Shown here piece after piece: positions 43,439 to 58,581 of a stretch of 64,000 nt of DNA. The stretch is from Daphnia carinata (taxonomy: Eukaryota; Arthropoda; Branchiopoda; Diplostraca; Daphniidae). The notes beneath the pieces were generated by a model. It searched no databases. It was not told the origin of the DNA and saw nothing but the letters and a program-made list of their open reading frames with translations. The stretch covers positions 1,302,001-1,366,000 of the forward strand of contig NC_081333.1 of the NCBI RefSeq assembly GCF_022539665.2, in the 5' to 3' direction. Position numbers and translations under genes: made by a program. How positions within the stretch are numbered: position 1 is the stretch's first letter; each line of letters begins with the position of its first letter.

Positions 43439-45660
43439 ATGAAGGTATATTTCTAAACTTCGAGATCTTAAACTGCGTCTTTCTGAACATATTGTGTCAT
43501 TTTGTAGGAAGTACCAAGAAAAAAACTGAAAAAAAGTAATGAAAGTAGAGACGTAAATAATGAAGAAAACAACGAAGAAAGTAACGAGGGAAATAACGAA
43601 GAAAGCAACGATGAAAACCAGGTTGAAAATCAGGATGAAAATCAGGCTGAAATCCTGGATGAAAACCAGGATGAAAACCAGGATGAAAACCAAGATGAAA
43701 ACAAGAAAAAGCAATTTGAAATAACACCAGATATGATGATTTGGAAAGCCATGTTCCTTCCAGATGAAATTGTCAGAGCTGTTTGGGAGCTTGGTTTTAA
43801 AAATCCTACTGCCATCCAGGTATTTTGAAACAGTTGTCATGTATAAGAGTTTTTATCTCTTTCAATCTGGGCTTTTTACATTTTATCATAGCTTGCCTGT
43901 TTACCAGCAGCAATGAAAGGCAGAAAAGATGTTGTAGGGGCTGCCGAAACAGGATCAGGAAAAACATTGGCATTTGGTATTCCTATACTTAATGGCATCC
44001 TAAAAGATAAACAGTTTGAACTGAAAAAAATGAAACAGAAAGAAGAAGCTGATGACATGACAGAAAGTGATGATGAAAGTGAAAATGATGAAGAAGAACA
44101 CAATGCTGATAAAAAAGAAGTGTTCGGTGATGAAGATCTGGCTGGTAACACCGAAGAAATAGGAGAAATGGAGGATTTCGGAGGAGGAATTGGGTGTGTA
44201 AGAGTAATTGATGTAGCAAAGCTAAGCTCTCAGAAAACCAAAGCAGTCAAAGGACAAAAGAAATTGCGTGCTTTGATCATTACACCCACAAGGGAACTGG
44301 CCGTTCAGATTGAGAAGCATTTAAAAGCTGTTGCAAAGTACACTGACATAACAATTTGCCTCGTTATTGGCGGCATGGCAGCTCCTAAACAAGAGCGGAT
44401 TTTAAACAAAGGACCTGACATTGTGATTGGAACTCCTGGTCGACTATGGGAAATGATTGAGGGGGGTAATTCGCATTTGTCCCAAGTCAACGATATTCGG
44501 TATGTTAATCTACGAATGTTATAGTCGATAAAACTATCGTTAATTTCTCTACCTTATGCCAGGTATCTTGCCTTGGACGAAACTGATCGTCTTTTAGAAA
44601 AAGGCCATTTTGCCGAAGTTCGTACTTTACTGGAACACATAAACAAAGACGAATCAAAGAAACGTTGGAGACAAAATTTTGTTTTTTCTGCGACATTGAC
44701 GTTAACACATGACTTACCTACCCGATTGGGTAACATCAAATCTAGGAAAAAGAAAGAAGCTGTAAAACTTGATAAGCTGCTTAGTTTGGTTGGGGTCCGT
44801 CCTAAAGCCAAAGTAGTTGACCTAACGACTCAAGTCAGATCGCTTAAACCCGCGTCGCTGTCAGAAATGAAGGTGTTTTCTGCAACCGTTGAAGACAAGG
44901 ATTATTACCTTTACTACTTCTTGCGACATAACCAGGGTCGTACATTGGTGTTTTGCAATTCAATTAATAACGTTCGCCGACTCACATCAGTGTTTACCCT
45001 GCTTGAAACGAATCCCCTTCCATTGCATGCGCAAATGCATCAGAAACAAAGACTCAAGCATCTGGAGCGCTTTTCGAGTTTAGACAACGCACTGTTGATT
45101 GCCACAGACGTCGCGGCGAGAGGACTTGACATTCCTCATGTGCAACATGTAGTCCACTTTCAAGTAAATGTTTCAGTTAAACTTTGAGAAAACCGGTATT
45201 TTTTAATCACTTTTCGCCTGAATAGGTCCCACGAACATCGGAAAACTATGTTCATCGTAGTGGACGTACCGCTCGAGCTTCTCGCGAAGGATTAAGTTTG
45301 ATTCTCATTGAACCTGAAGAAGCCACGTTATATCGCAAGATTTGTGTCAACTTGAAGAAAGACAAGATGGATCTTCCCGATTACGACGTTGATATGCGAT
45401 TATTTTCTGCTATCAAGCAGCGGGTAAATCTTGCAAAGGCTATCGAGTCATTGGAACACAGAACCAAACGAGAAAGGTCAGATAAAAACTGGATGAAGCA
45501 AATGGCTGAAGAGGCGGATTTATTAGTTAGCGAAAGTGATGAAGATTCTGACAGTGGTAGTGCAGCACAAAACCATTCCCAGCTGATTACCGAACTGAAG
45601 ACGAAACGCAAAGAACTGAGTCAACTTCTCGCAAGACCGTTAAAACGCACAGCCAACTAA
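43439..45660 (+). CDS. DDX24: ATP-dependent RNA helicase DDX24/Mak5 type
   Basis: Five exons, 43439-43444, 43508-43819, 43892-44499, 44563-45163 and 45226-45660, join to 653 residues. DEAD-box motifs in order: Q-motif LGFKNPTAIQ; motif I AAETGSGKT; an acidic insertion of about 80 residues between I and Ia (typical of Mak5/DDX24, which act in large ribosomal subunit assembly in the nucleolus); Ia TPTRELA; TPGR; motif II DETD in place of DEAD; III SAT; IV LVFCNS; V ATDVAARGLDIP; VI HRSGRTAR. The N-terminal exon carries tandem DENQ-type acidic repeats. The first coding exon is only ATGAAG plus donor, so the start is less certain. AATAAA at 45722-45727. Confidence 0.92.
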
Positions 45661-46001
45661 CTGCTGTAACGTTAATACATGTTGCTACCTTCCAATGTTC
45701 GCAATTGACACAAATAATAATAATAAAATAATTAAATCTTGTGGATATATATTCAGTAGAATAGCACCCTGTACAAGAAATGCACTGTGCAATGTCAATT
45801 ATAATTCCGAATTTCTTAGAAGCTGTGCAAGAGGTATGTAACCGGCAGCACTGAAGCTGTGGATGGAAAGCGCTAGAAACCAAACTTAAATTACCTTGGT
45901 GATTGTGACTGTTGCACATTTCAATCTGGTTTACAAATCTGATGGAATTCGACGCACGTTATTCAACAAAATCTTATTAACCTAAGGCAGACAGACATAT
46001 C

Positions 46002-48083
46002 TCATGCAGCCACGGCAACCTCGCTGTAAACGGGGAAATCAACGATGTTGTACTTGTCCACTGCTTTGAAAGAAGGATATAGTCCTGATTGCTTGGTTCG
46101 CTCATTGATACCCTTCGAATAGCCGTCCCAGTGGTTACCAGCTATTCCTAATACGTCTCCTATTTCCATGGAAATCTCGCCAGTACGATGTGCCTTGTGC
46201 GAGTAGATTGCTATTTGCTGATGAGGTCCTTGGCCACCGTAATAATAAATATCATCCAACGACTTGAATTTGCTTGACGCATCTGGATGAAGCGTTTGCA
46301 TTATCTCATAAGCTAATCGACAAACTTGTGAAGAAAAAGTGCACACAAGATGGTCGCTGTGGGCAAGCATGTGAATATCTATAAGAATGCCGCGTAGGGA
46401 CGAATCCGTGTAGCGGGTTGCCACGGCAGCACCTTTAGCTATGGACACGTCACCAAGAAATTCGTAATCGGGATACCTGTAAGAGAAGCATAACAATGGC
46501 TGGAAATCCAACAGGGAAGGAGTTATGAACTGAACTAACTTTTTCTTTGCTTCTGGAATAACTGATGGATCATCGGAAGCTAAGTACACCCGCCGTACAG
46601 CAACTTTATCTTTCATTTCCAGCTTATTAAAAAAATCAGCCACGAATAACATATACTCGTCAATGGAATGAAATGCGGCCTCAGTTCCAACCTTATCAGT
46701 TCGTCGGACATGGACCCTAAAAATAAAGTATATTAAAAATGTGGTTACTAGGTTTAAGACCGAATGTCTTACCCAACTACAGGCATCTTAAAATTCATTT
46801 TTTCTTTTGCTTGATCTAACATCTTTTGAGTCTCGGGCTGATATCTCAACAGGTACTTCATAAACTGGCCAATCCACCACACTTGCGGATCACCATGTAG
46901 GCGAATCATTCGATCCGATAAATCTCGGGGAATGGCTAATGGCAAGAATGCAGGCCGAGGAGACAACATATCAACTATAGGCAATTCAATCACCTGAGTG
47001 TCATTGGTTCCTAAACACCAGCAGGCAACGTCAAATGATGCTTTAGGCAATTATAATTACGAACAAAGTTTTTCACCTGGCCAATTACTCCTGTCCAAAC
47101 CAGAAGGATCAGTGCAAGTGTCACTAAGGGGCAAAAAAACTTTTTCCCATCCGCCACGATGATATCGCCATTTCTTGGAATTCAATATTAGAGTTCTTTT
47201 AGTGGCATATGCCATAATGAAACAATACGCGGCATGGTGGATTTGGCAGCCATACCCACAACTCTATATAAAAGAAAAAAAAAAGATCTTATGTCACAAA
47301 AAGTAAACAGCCATAAGAAACCTCACAAGCAAGTACCTTGTTAAGATTACAGACTAATTTCCTTGCCTTGGAACAGTCAACTGGGTTTTGAAGGTAATGT
47401 AAACGTCTCTGAACCAAGTCGGACAAGGCACGCGACTCTGCAGCTCTCCAGGAATCATGACCTTCCATGCTGCTAAGCTCTTGTAGGTCATTTAAAAGGA
47501 CTCTGGCAAAAAGAGAAAGAAACCATTAAAAAACAAGGCAAAAAAACAAACAAATATTAGTCCAAAATTACATTTCATGCTCTTTCCCTGAGGTCACAAT
47601 TTCTTGAATCAAATTTGCTAATTCAGGTGCACTTTGGTCATGCCCCCTTTTTTTCAATTTTTCCATTTCTTGTTGCACAAAATACCAGACTTCTTGAACA
47701 CCTCTATAGATTTCTCGACGTCTGACTTCATACTCTTTACTAGGTCCGTCAATCAACTTTTTTTCAAGACCCCCAAAACTAATGGGTACCCTGATCTTGT
47801 TCTCCAGTGTAGATCTCAATCTTTCAACAACATCTTCTTTTATTTTTCCTGACTGTGCCTCATGGCTGAAGTTTGTCAGAATCCACTGAAGTTCTTGATT
47901 CCGCACCTTTAGACTTTCAAGCTCATTCACAGCTCTTGAAAGTCGTTGAAGCACATCATCGCTTAGGTCACTTTGAGGTGAATTCAACAATGGTCTTGTC
48001 AAAAGAATCAAAGCAACAACCCAAAAGAAGAAAAGAATTATGGCTGCTTGAACCAAGATTTTGTTGGAGCTTCGTAAATTCAT
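46002..48083 (-). CDS. FUT8: Alpha-1,6-fucosyltransferase
   Basis: Six exons, 48083-47572, 47502-47337, 47263-47077, 47010-46773, 46716-46540 and 46476-46002, join to 584 residues (human 575). A type II Golgi enzyme that adds core fucose to the inner GlcNAc of N-glycans using GDP-fucose. Order: short cytosolic tail; signal anchor ([20 protein letters not shown]); coiled-coil stem; GT23 catalytic domain with [10 protein letters not shown], the GDP-fucose site [15 protein letters not shown] and [20 protein letters not shown]; and a C-terminal SH3 domain ([17 protein letters not shown]). All catalytic motifs look intact. It is tail-to-tail with DDX24 about 340 bp away. Confidence 0.97.
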
Positions 48084-49250
48084 TGCTATTTTGATATCAC
48101 TTTGTGTGGCCCGGTGTAATTTGAATTCAGAGCAGTTGAACTGGACGCTTTCGCCCTAGAGAAAGTAAAGAAGATGATCACACTAATTCTTTATAGGGAG
48201 ATTCATGATTTGTTTTTCATTAAGTATTAATGAACTTTGAATTTTTGAAGTCTGCTAAAAAGGGACCAAAAGCTTTATGAAACAAACAGATTGATACAAA
48301 AAAAGGGCTTATTCATACTGATGTAATCCCGACATACTTGCATGTTTTGATTTACCTTCGCGTCTCGCAAAGTGATCCATAAATCACCAAACCACAGAAT
48401 TTGTCAAAATGAACCATGGGCTACATGAACTCTTGCCATTGCGCGCAGAAAACCAATAGCCGGCCAACAACCACTGTGAAATGGTCCAATCAATGTTGAC
48501 GAAAAACAAAGCATCAGCCAACATGTAAAAAAAGGAACAAGTCGACAAATGTAGTCGTGAATTCAACAACAATATCGGCAACGAGCATCAAGAAAATTTC
48601 TGAATATTGGAGGTATTCCGCATGCTATTCGTAATTCCTTATATCAAAACTTGAAATATTAAAAGGCTTAAACAAATGCCACTGGGTGTTCGTCCCATTT
48701 CCAGCCCTTTACCTCAACTGACCAATGACAATATAAGGCCTTTCAGCATAGACTGCCACCTATCTGAAAAAAGTTTTCAACAGCATAGAATTTTAGCTTA
48801 GTTAATCTAGATTTCTTTAACATAATGGAACCCACACAACAAACGGTGAACAAATTTGTGAGTTTCACATAATTTTTTAAATATTAAACGTGTTAATCAT
48901 GTTGACATGCGACTCGTACAATTTGTGAAAACATTCCAACACAGAGATAAGATCTTATCTCTGTTCCAACACGTCTTGTGAAGAAGACAAAGTTTAGTTT
49001 ATAACTAAGCGTTAGATACTACAGTTTTCAAAATTGCGAATCATTCTATTTCCTTGTATTATACCAATACAAATAATATATTGGTTTCATTAAATTCTTA
49101 TCACACTAAAAAAAAGGAACATACATATTGATTTTCCTATTTTTACCGCTTGGGGCAGGTAAGCACCGGTGACGTACCGGCATGTTTGCCGTATTATAAT
49201 TTTATATTTTTTTATTTTGTACTTGGATTACCGTGTACTGTACCGTATTT
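48084..49250. other. FUT8 upstream region
   Basis: No firm gene. It holds the FUT8 leader and AT-rich spacer, with a 24-bp perfect palindrome at 48941-48964. Confidence 0.35.
48941..48964. repeat. 24-bp perfect palindrome
   Basis: ACAGAGATAAGA is followed directly by its exact reverse complement, with no loop. The copy TTCCAACAC stands on both sides as a direct repeat. GATAAG/CTTATC halves resemble paired GATA-factor sites. Confidence 0.7.
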
Positions 49251-49257
49251 ATCAACC

Positions 49258-49547
49258 TACCTTTACAACACACCCTAAAGTTTTACACACCCTACAGCAC
49301 CTTTTCCATCGCAAGTACAGCCATCTAGGAACCATTGGTTGCTGGAAAAGTGAAAATGCATCTAAGAAATGTATATTAGTGCTCAAGTAGAATCCTGGTG
49401 CAAGACCTAATAAAGCTTTACGATGAGTTTCCTGTGGAGTTTTCCACCTATGGATGTATTGACTTAGTTTCTCGTTGTCACACTGTCCAGTTCGTTGATA
49501 TTCTAACCAACCTGGAGGAAGTGCTATCGACATCGTATACTCCATGT
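49258..49547 (-). CDS. Unrecognised protein-like exon
   Basis: An open frame from ATG 49547 (a second ATG lies 12 bases on) runs to an AAG|GTAGGT donor at 49258. Its first half is very protein-like (LPPGWLEYQRTGQCDNEK; THRKALLGLAPGFYL) and the second is Trp/Cys/Arg-rich (WLYLRWKRCCRVCK). I do not recognise it and found no clear following exon, so it may be a first exon or a lone ORF. Confidence 0.35.
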
Positions 49548-49563
49548 AGCAAGCCGACGGACC

Positions 49564-49872
49564 AGGGATGAGATTTTTTTAAATTACGATAGCACGCAGC
49601 AAGTTTACAGGAACAGACATGGCGATTTATTAGTAATGAATGATTTTAATGAAGATTTAAAAGAGGTTGAAAGATATCAACCCCAACATAATGTTAAGGA
49701 TCTTATTTTGAGGTTAAGGTGAGCTTTAAAAATGACAGCAAACATTCAGGACATGAAAACGTATTCAAAAGCTTTCTAATAGGCTAATAGGGCCGTCATA
49801 CATCTACCATGTATGAACGGCAAAAAGTTCTGTCCAATTGGGGGAAAATGTCCCCATCCTTCTTATAGATAG
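49564..49872 (+). CDS. Unrecognised two-exon coding candidate
   Basis: An open frame on the plus strand (RDEIFLNYDSTQQVYRNRHG, then MNDFNEDLKEVERYQPQHNV) runs to an AG|GTGAGC donor at 49718. It joins in phase to an exon from 49791 that ends in TAG at 49872 and reads a Cys-rich tail (PCMNGKKFCPIGGKCPHP). From the internal ATG at 49636 this gives 54 residues; the open frame upstream suggests an earlier exon. Its stop is only 19 bp from the stop of the convergent SMP-C2-C1 gene. Not recognised; the spacing of the four Cys could bind metal. Confidence 0.35.
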
Positions 49873-49890
49873 GGTAACACATTGCGATGT

Positions 49891-52800
49891 TTAATTGCGC
49901 CGGAGTTTTCGTTCAGGCACCCCCGGTGTGTCCTCGACGTATTCCCTGAAAACAAAGTATTATAGTACATCCCTATGGCTAGAAGTTATTGATGAGTCAT
50001 TCAGTTTCAAGCTGTTTGTTAAGTTATCAATGGAGATCTCTTTGTTACTTACAATTCCATAAAATGGACTGTAGAATTGGGGCACAAAGATTCCACTTTG
50101 ACGTGGCAAGGTTTATGACAACGCAACAGACAGTCGCGGCATTCGTAGCCTTGTTTTCCAGGACGCCTTGCCAACGGCGCTTCGCACACTTGACATACAG
50201 TTCCGCTGTGCAAAACAATAAAACAGTACGGTGATGAGAAACGATAGACGGTAATTGCCTTTCAAGACCAGCAAATTTACCCTGTAAGATGTTTTGCAAT
50301 AAAGACGTGGTCGCTAAAGATATGTAATTTCACGCCTTTCTTCTTCCACTTTCGTTTTTCAGCTAAAGCCATGGGGATTAAGTAGTGCCTGTTACATAAT
50401 AATGATTTGAAACTATTATGCTACGAGCAACGATGATTTCAGGACCAAAAAGCAAGTACTTTTTAACCCCATTATCTGTTGATTCCAAGACAAGAGTTGA
50501 TGCTTCGTCAAGGTAAGTTCTTGTTGACGCATTACTTATAGCTGATACTTCGCTCAAGCTAGACCGCGCTGAATCAATTTCCCCGCCAAGGCCAGGAACA
50601 GCAAGTAGTTGGCCTAGGCGATGCACGAAATATAGATATTAAAAATTTTTAGGACAAAACTATAAAGACGTACCGGATCGGGCCCGATCAGCCGAAACGG
50701 ATCGAACAAGTGGATCATCTCGGTTAAGTGAATCTTCTCGTCCTGGTGTTCCAGGGTCTACAGATCTCGATCTGTTTTTGGAACGACTCAAGCGTTCTTT
50801 CAAAGTCCGGAAGAAAGATCGCCTTCGTGAACGGCCGCGATTGCGATCTACATTATTACGAAAAATTAATAATGGACATTTCGTTCACATGTGAATGAAG
50901 AATTATACCTTCATCTTTTGAGCTAAGCGATGAAGCAACGCTTCCCATCATCGGTGCATATTGGTTATCTGAATAGTAGTTGTCCTTAAAAGCTTCCGTG
51001 CCTTCCGTAAAAGGTGCTTCCTTTCAAACGTTTTTGAGAATCAAAAAAAAAAAATGAAAAGGGCCTATAAAGATCTGATTTTCATTTTTACTCTTGATCC
51101 AACAAGGGGATTCAATCCTCGACGAGGGCTTGGTCGTCTCGCTTCCAGGTGTTTCGATGTAGTTGTCGCCGAGGTCGGTTTATCATTGAGTTCGTTGAAG
51201 ACAATCATATCTGATAGGAAAAATATTTGTGTCGATAAATGTATCAGGAAATGCAATTGACTTTGGAGAATTTACCCGAATGTCGCTGCGTTGCACGATT
51301 GTAAGAATCTCTTCGTACTAGACGGCTCTCGGCATCCATAGCTAGATAAAAGCGTCAGATGAAGTCAAATTGATCGATAATCATTTCACAATTATTATTA
51401 GGGAGGTACTACATGAAGTCATTTTGGTGGCTGAAGTGGCAACGGCTGAAGGTAGATTGTTAGGTACATCCATCCCATCAATGAAAAGAAACTTCATTTG
51501 AAAACGTTGTGTTTAGGAATATTATTGCGTCAACGGATTGATGGCTATTACCTCGACTGTTAGTGTTCCAGACACAGAATCATTCTCGTAAGGTCGCGAC
51601 TGAAGTGGGATGATCTGACGTTGGCTAGGATTCATCAGCAATTCTTCCATGCCAACAATTCCAAGTCCTAGGAAAGTGTTGCGATTTTTGTCACGATCAT
51701 AAAGCTCAAACATGATTTCTTCCGTATTAGGACCCAGATCACTAATAAAAGAGATAATCAATTGTAAGTATTTTTCCTTTAATAAAATGAAATTTCATTT
51801 CAGTCAATTTACAATAGGAAATTTTCGTCCCAGAATGGATTTTCTGTGCCCTGCTTTATGGTCGTTTGATGACGTTGCGGAGGGTCATCCATTTCTATTA
51901 TACTGTACAGCTGGTGGACACCTTTAAATGAAAATAGGCGATAAAAATATAAATGAAGAATAAAATAAAACGTTTATACCTTTTTGGGAACCAAGGTTAT
52001 TAGCTTTAACTATTTTCACCAATAGTTTTTTGTCTTTTGAAGAGCGCCGTAGTCTAGTCTCCAACTGTCAAAGGAAAAGACAAGTAAAAAGCTTTCGTTG
52101 ATTTTCTTATTTAAAAATATATTTAAAAGGGATACCATGCTATCGTAGTGGACTGGAAGAATGGGCTCAGATGGATTTATACTGGGCACGAATCGCGGTG
52201 TATCAGGATATCGGGACGTATGCAATTGATTGGTGGCGGCACGCAGAGCGGCTGTCACCATTTCAATAATGATGTCCTGAACGAGCTGCTCATCGTTGCT
52301 GATACTTGTAATCGTTTCGTCCTTAATTATCGATACCCTAACCTGAATTACCAAGAAAAACAAAAAATGAAACCATGGATAAATATAGGATGCAGGCATT
52401 TTATGCAAGTATATCGAATTGAGAATTTACGTCTGGCCAGCCGTCAAATTTGATTGCAACGGATCCATCACGGAAATCAGATGAGGCGTTTAAACGACCA
52501 CGAAGTCGCTCAACATGAAGGCGGTAGTCGGATATGGTTTGATGATCACGTTGTTCACGTTTAGCTCGGACTAGAATATTAAAACGTGCTTCAAAATCAC
52601 CGGTGATTGTCTGCAAAAAAGAATGGGAGGACGTCAAAACATTTTTTTAATTAAACGGAAGAAGGTAAATTGTCAAAAACTTACAGCTCGTTCATTTGGA
52701 GTTAGCTCGCAAAATACATTGTTCAATCGTGGGAGAAGATCATCTAGAAACAAAATCTGTTGAATTTCCACTGAGACTCCAGTCTATAGAAATTTACAAC

Positions 52801-53374
52801 CAATCGAAATAAACAAAGATGAAAATCAATAATTAATTATTACTGAGTTTAAAATATTTTAGAAAGATAAATTTACTTCAATTTCAGACTGCTTGGTATG
52901 ATTATTGATTGATTCTTTCCATGATGTGTTCAAATCACTCAAAACCTGAGGCCTTGTGTACACAAAGCTTAGGCAGCTGGTGACCCATTTGACACAATCT
53001 GAGTTAGAACCTGTTACTGAGGGCACATCTGGGTGTTGATCGGCTTCGGATTTCGAAACGCTCTTGGATCTAACAAGTTTTGGAAGAGCAGGGGGAGGAT
53101 GCGATTTGAGAGTATTGATGAAACGCTCGGTATTGCTAATGTTGGGTTTCTCAACTGGTGCTGAAACTACTGCAGCAGACAATGGGGGAATTGTAGAGTT
53201 TAATGCATGGGTCTCCTTAGGGGGATCTAATAGTAATCTGGAGTACACAAACTTCCCTACAATTGTCAGAATTGTACCAAAAATAATCCAACCAAGTAAG
53301 AGTATTGCAAGTGTTTCCATTGCGCCAGCCCCAGGGTGAAAAGTACAGATTAGATCATCCAAGCGATCAGCCAT
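49891..53374 (-). CDS. Membrane-anchored SMP-like/C2/C1 protein (TMEM24/C2CD2 group)
   Basis: Sixteen exons: 53374-52877, 52783-52685, 52610-52431, 52342-52136, 52064-51980, 51921-51813, 51741-51552, 51491-51413, 51341-51276, 51210-51092, 51020-50909, 50847-50674, 50613-50460, 50388-50281, 50205-50053 and 49945-49891. They join to 795 residues. Order: N-terminal membrane anchor (LAILLLGWIIFGTILTIVG, about residue 20); a region resembling the SMP lipid-transfer fold of C2CD2/TMEM24 (about 130-330); a C2 domain (LLVKIVKANNLGSQKG; NPFWDENFLFDL; FELYDRDK); an Arg/Ser-rich linker (RNRGRSRRRSFFRTLKERLS); and a C1 zinc domain near the end with exact spacing H-x12-C-x2-C-x14-C-x2-C-x4-H-x2-C-x7-C. 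TMEM24-type proteins tether ER to plasma membrane and move phosphatidylinositol; applying that here is inference. The C1 domain would bind diacylglycerol or mediate contacts. Confidence 0.8.
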
Positions 53375-53399
53375 ATCTCAGCCCATTGTCATGGACTTT

Positions 53400-55552
53400 G
53401 AAATTGGCTTAAAACCCCACCACTAATGAAGAAACGTTCAATGAACTTGTTAGAAGAATCGCGACTGAAGTGCTGAACAGCTACGATCACTCGTACTTGG
53501 AAATCTGCTGGCCAGAGTCGAAAATGCTAAAAATAGATAGTAGCCTTGCTGGTTCATCACAGGCTAATTATAGATCTCCTGCACCTATCCTATACCTGTG
53601 CGATAATCAACTGTACTCGAAAAATAAGTACCCCAAACCCATATACAATCTCTGCAACACATACATTGCTTCAACATTTACCGTGTACAGCAATGCCAAG
53701 CGTGAAATGAAGGGAGAAAAACAAAATTCAGTCAGACAAATCTCTAGAAATTGAACTTAACGCTGAAGGAGGGACTATCGGGATTCCTGAATTCGCCATA
53801 CTGCTTTGTACAAGAATTTTTTGTGAAATATAAATATTGAAAAATCAAGTTGAAAAAAAGAAAGGGAAATATTTTGATTTCAGAAGAAACTTTGGGCTAG
53901 CTGTTCTTCCTCTATACTGTGATTACTTTGCCGAAGAAATAGAAACAGGGCAACAGCGGGAAGCCAGTGATTTTAACCTCGGTATTCAACTAGAAATCGG
54001 AAGAGGAAGCAGACAGTTTTCCAAGATTAGCTATGGTGTGAATTTTGTTTGTTTTTAATGCTTTCTTTTAAGCATTTAGGCATTGAATTCCTGATACTAA
54101 TAGTTTTTGGACATTCCCCATTCAACAAAGGCTTCAGTGTATCTCCCTCCCATAATACACTTTTAAACGAATAACACGATAAGGGATATTTATAACAAAG
54201 AAATGAAAAAATATTGAATTTTTCACCTTAGAGTAGAAGCTTTCAAGAACGTTTTCACAGCCTTTGCAAAGAATACTTTTTTTATGGACGAGCAGCTTTA
54301 ACAATTAAAGTTTACTATTGTGGTACGAGATACAGCTGCCAATTCTTCGTATTATCCAAAATTTAAAAAAATATTTCATGTACTGTGAAAACGTCACATT
54401 GACATCCCCATAAAAAGACACTAGCTACCTAAAAAATCTCAAACTATTTTTATCCAACAACCCAAACAAAGCCAAACAATTGTACACTTAACTCTTAAAC
54501 TGAAATCAAACGTGTTTTTCATTTTATACTAACAAAACAAGACAAGATACATATAAATGTCGATGTTTGTCGACGTGATGTTCCAAACAAAGTATGTGGT
54601 GCCTAAAATAAAGTTCTCTACCTGATACTTTTTGGTTTTTCATTGTTTACTAGTTAAAATAGCACATATCCTCAAATCCACACCTATCGAATGATTGATT
54701 TTTCAGTTCTTCGTTTTCCTAGTTGTCACGTTACGACGTCCACAGAGGAAATGTGGACGTATAACAACAAATACGTATTTCATATCGTAAACATATGCAA
54801 ATATTTAGCAAGCGTTTGTCGGGGGAACTTAAACAAGAAAATACTTAACTTACTTGTAAATGATGTTCTATGAAATATGATGCTGTAGATATTCAGAAAT
54901 AACTGTCACCTCCGTTTTAAAAATGATAGATCTGAATGCATTCTTCGGTCTGTCTGATGATCAAAATTTGGCGCGTAAACAACAAAAGCGCCACCGCCGC
55001 AGACGAACACAATGAAAGCTTAAAAAATTTTCTTTTTTTGGCCAAAAAACTTTAGAAAATGCAAACAAGCTTAAGTTTAAGGTTCAAAAATACAGTAATT
55101 AGTAATTTTTTGTTCCAGCCTTAGAAGAACTGTTAATTTAAAAAATAATTATAATTTAGCTCATGCTTTCTACTGTCTCGGTCGACTCGTCGCAAAGCTG
55201 TTGTAGGCGCTAGACTGGGCTAGGTAGATCCCTGTACAGTAGCAAGCCCGTGACTTTGCACCGGGAGTCCCCGTTGGTTTATCAAACATGGCGGTTTTGA
55301 TGTTGTTGACTTGACGCTAGCGTCCCGCTTTCCTTGACTTTTTGTAAATCGGCGCGATAGTTTCCGAATTGAGTGGATTATATGACAAGTTCTGTCTAGT
55401 GACGAAGTTTGAGAGTTTTTTGTACTATTTTCTACTTTGTTCAGCTACAAGTGTGGTGTCGGGGCGTGCTTTTTGATAAGCATTGACAACCGACCGACAA
55501 AAAGCTGTTGTGTGTTTGAAGATTCGCGTACCAAAGTCAAAGACTAGACAAC
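53400..55552. other. Spacer upstream of PPP4R3
   Basis: About 2.1 kb between two divergent genes. It is AT-rich with no supported gene; the open frame at 53470-53754 has no ATG start or motif. The last 350 bp before PPP4R3 is less AT-rich and contains CAAACATGGCGG at about 55282-55293, a YY1/Pho-like core motif that may mark its promoter. Confidence 0.35.

Positions 55553-58581
<3,029 letters not shown>

Noticed and set aside
47077-47263. Suspected one-base frameshift in FUT8 exon 3
   Set aside because: On recounting the bases at the line boundary near 47220 the frame is intact.
53470-53754. 94-codon open frame upstream of the SMP-C2-C1 gene
   Set aside because: It has no ATG start, no motif and no splice context.
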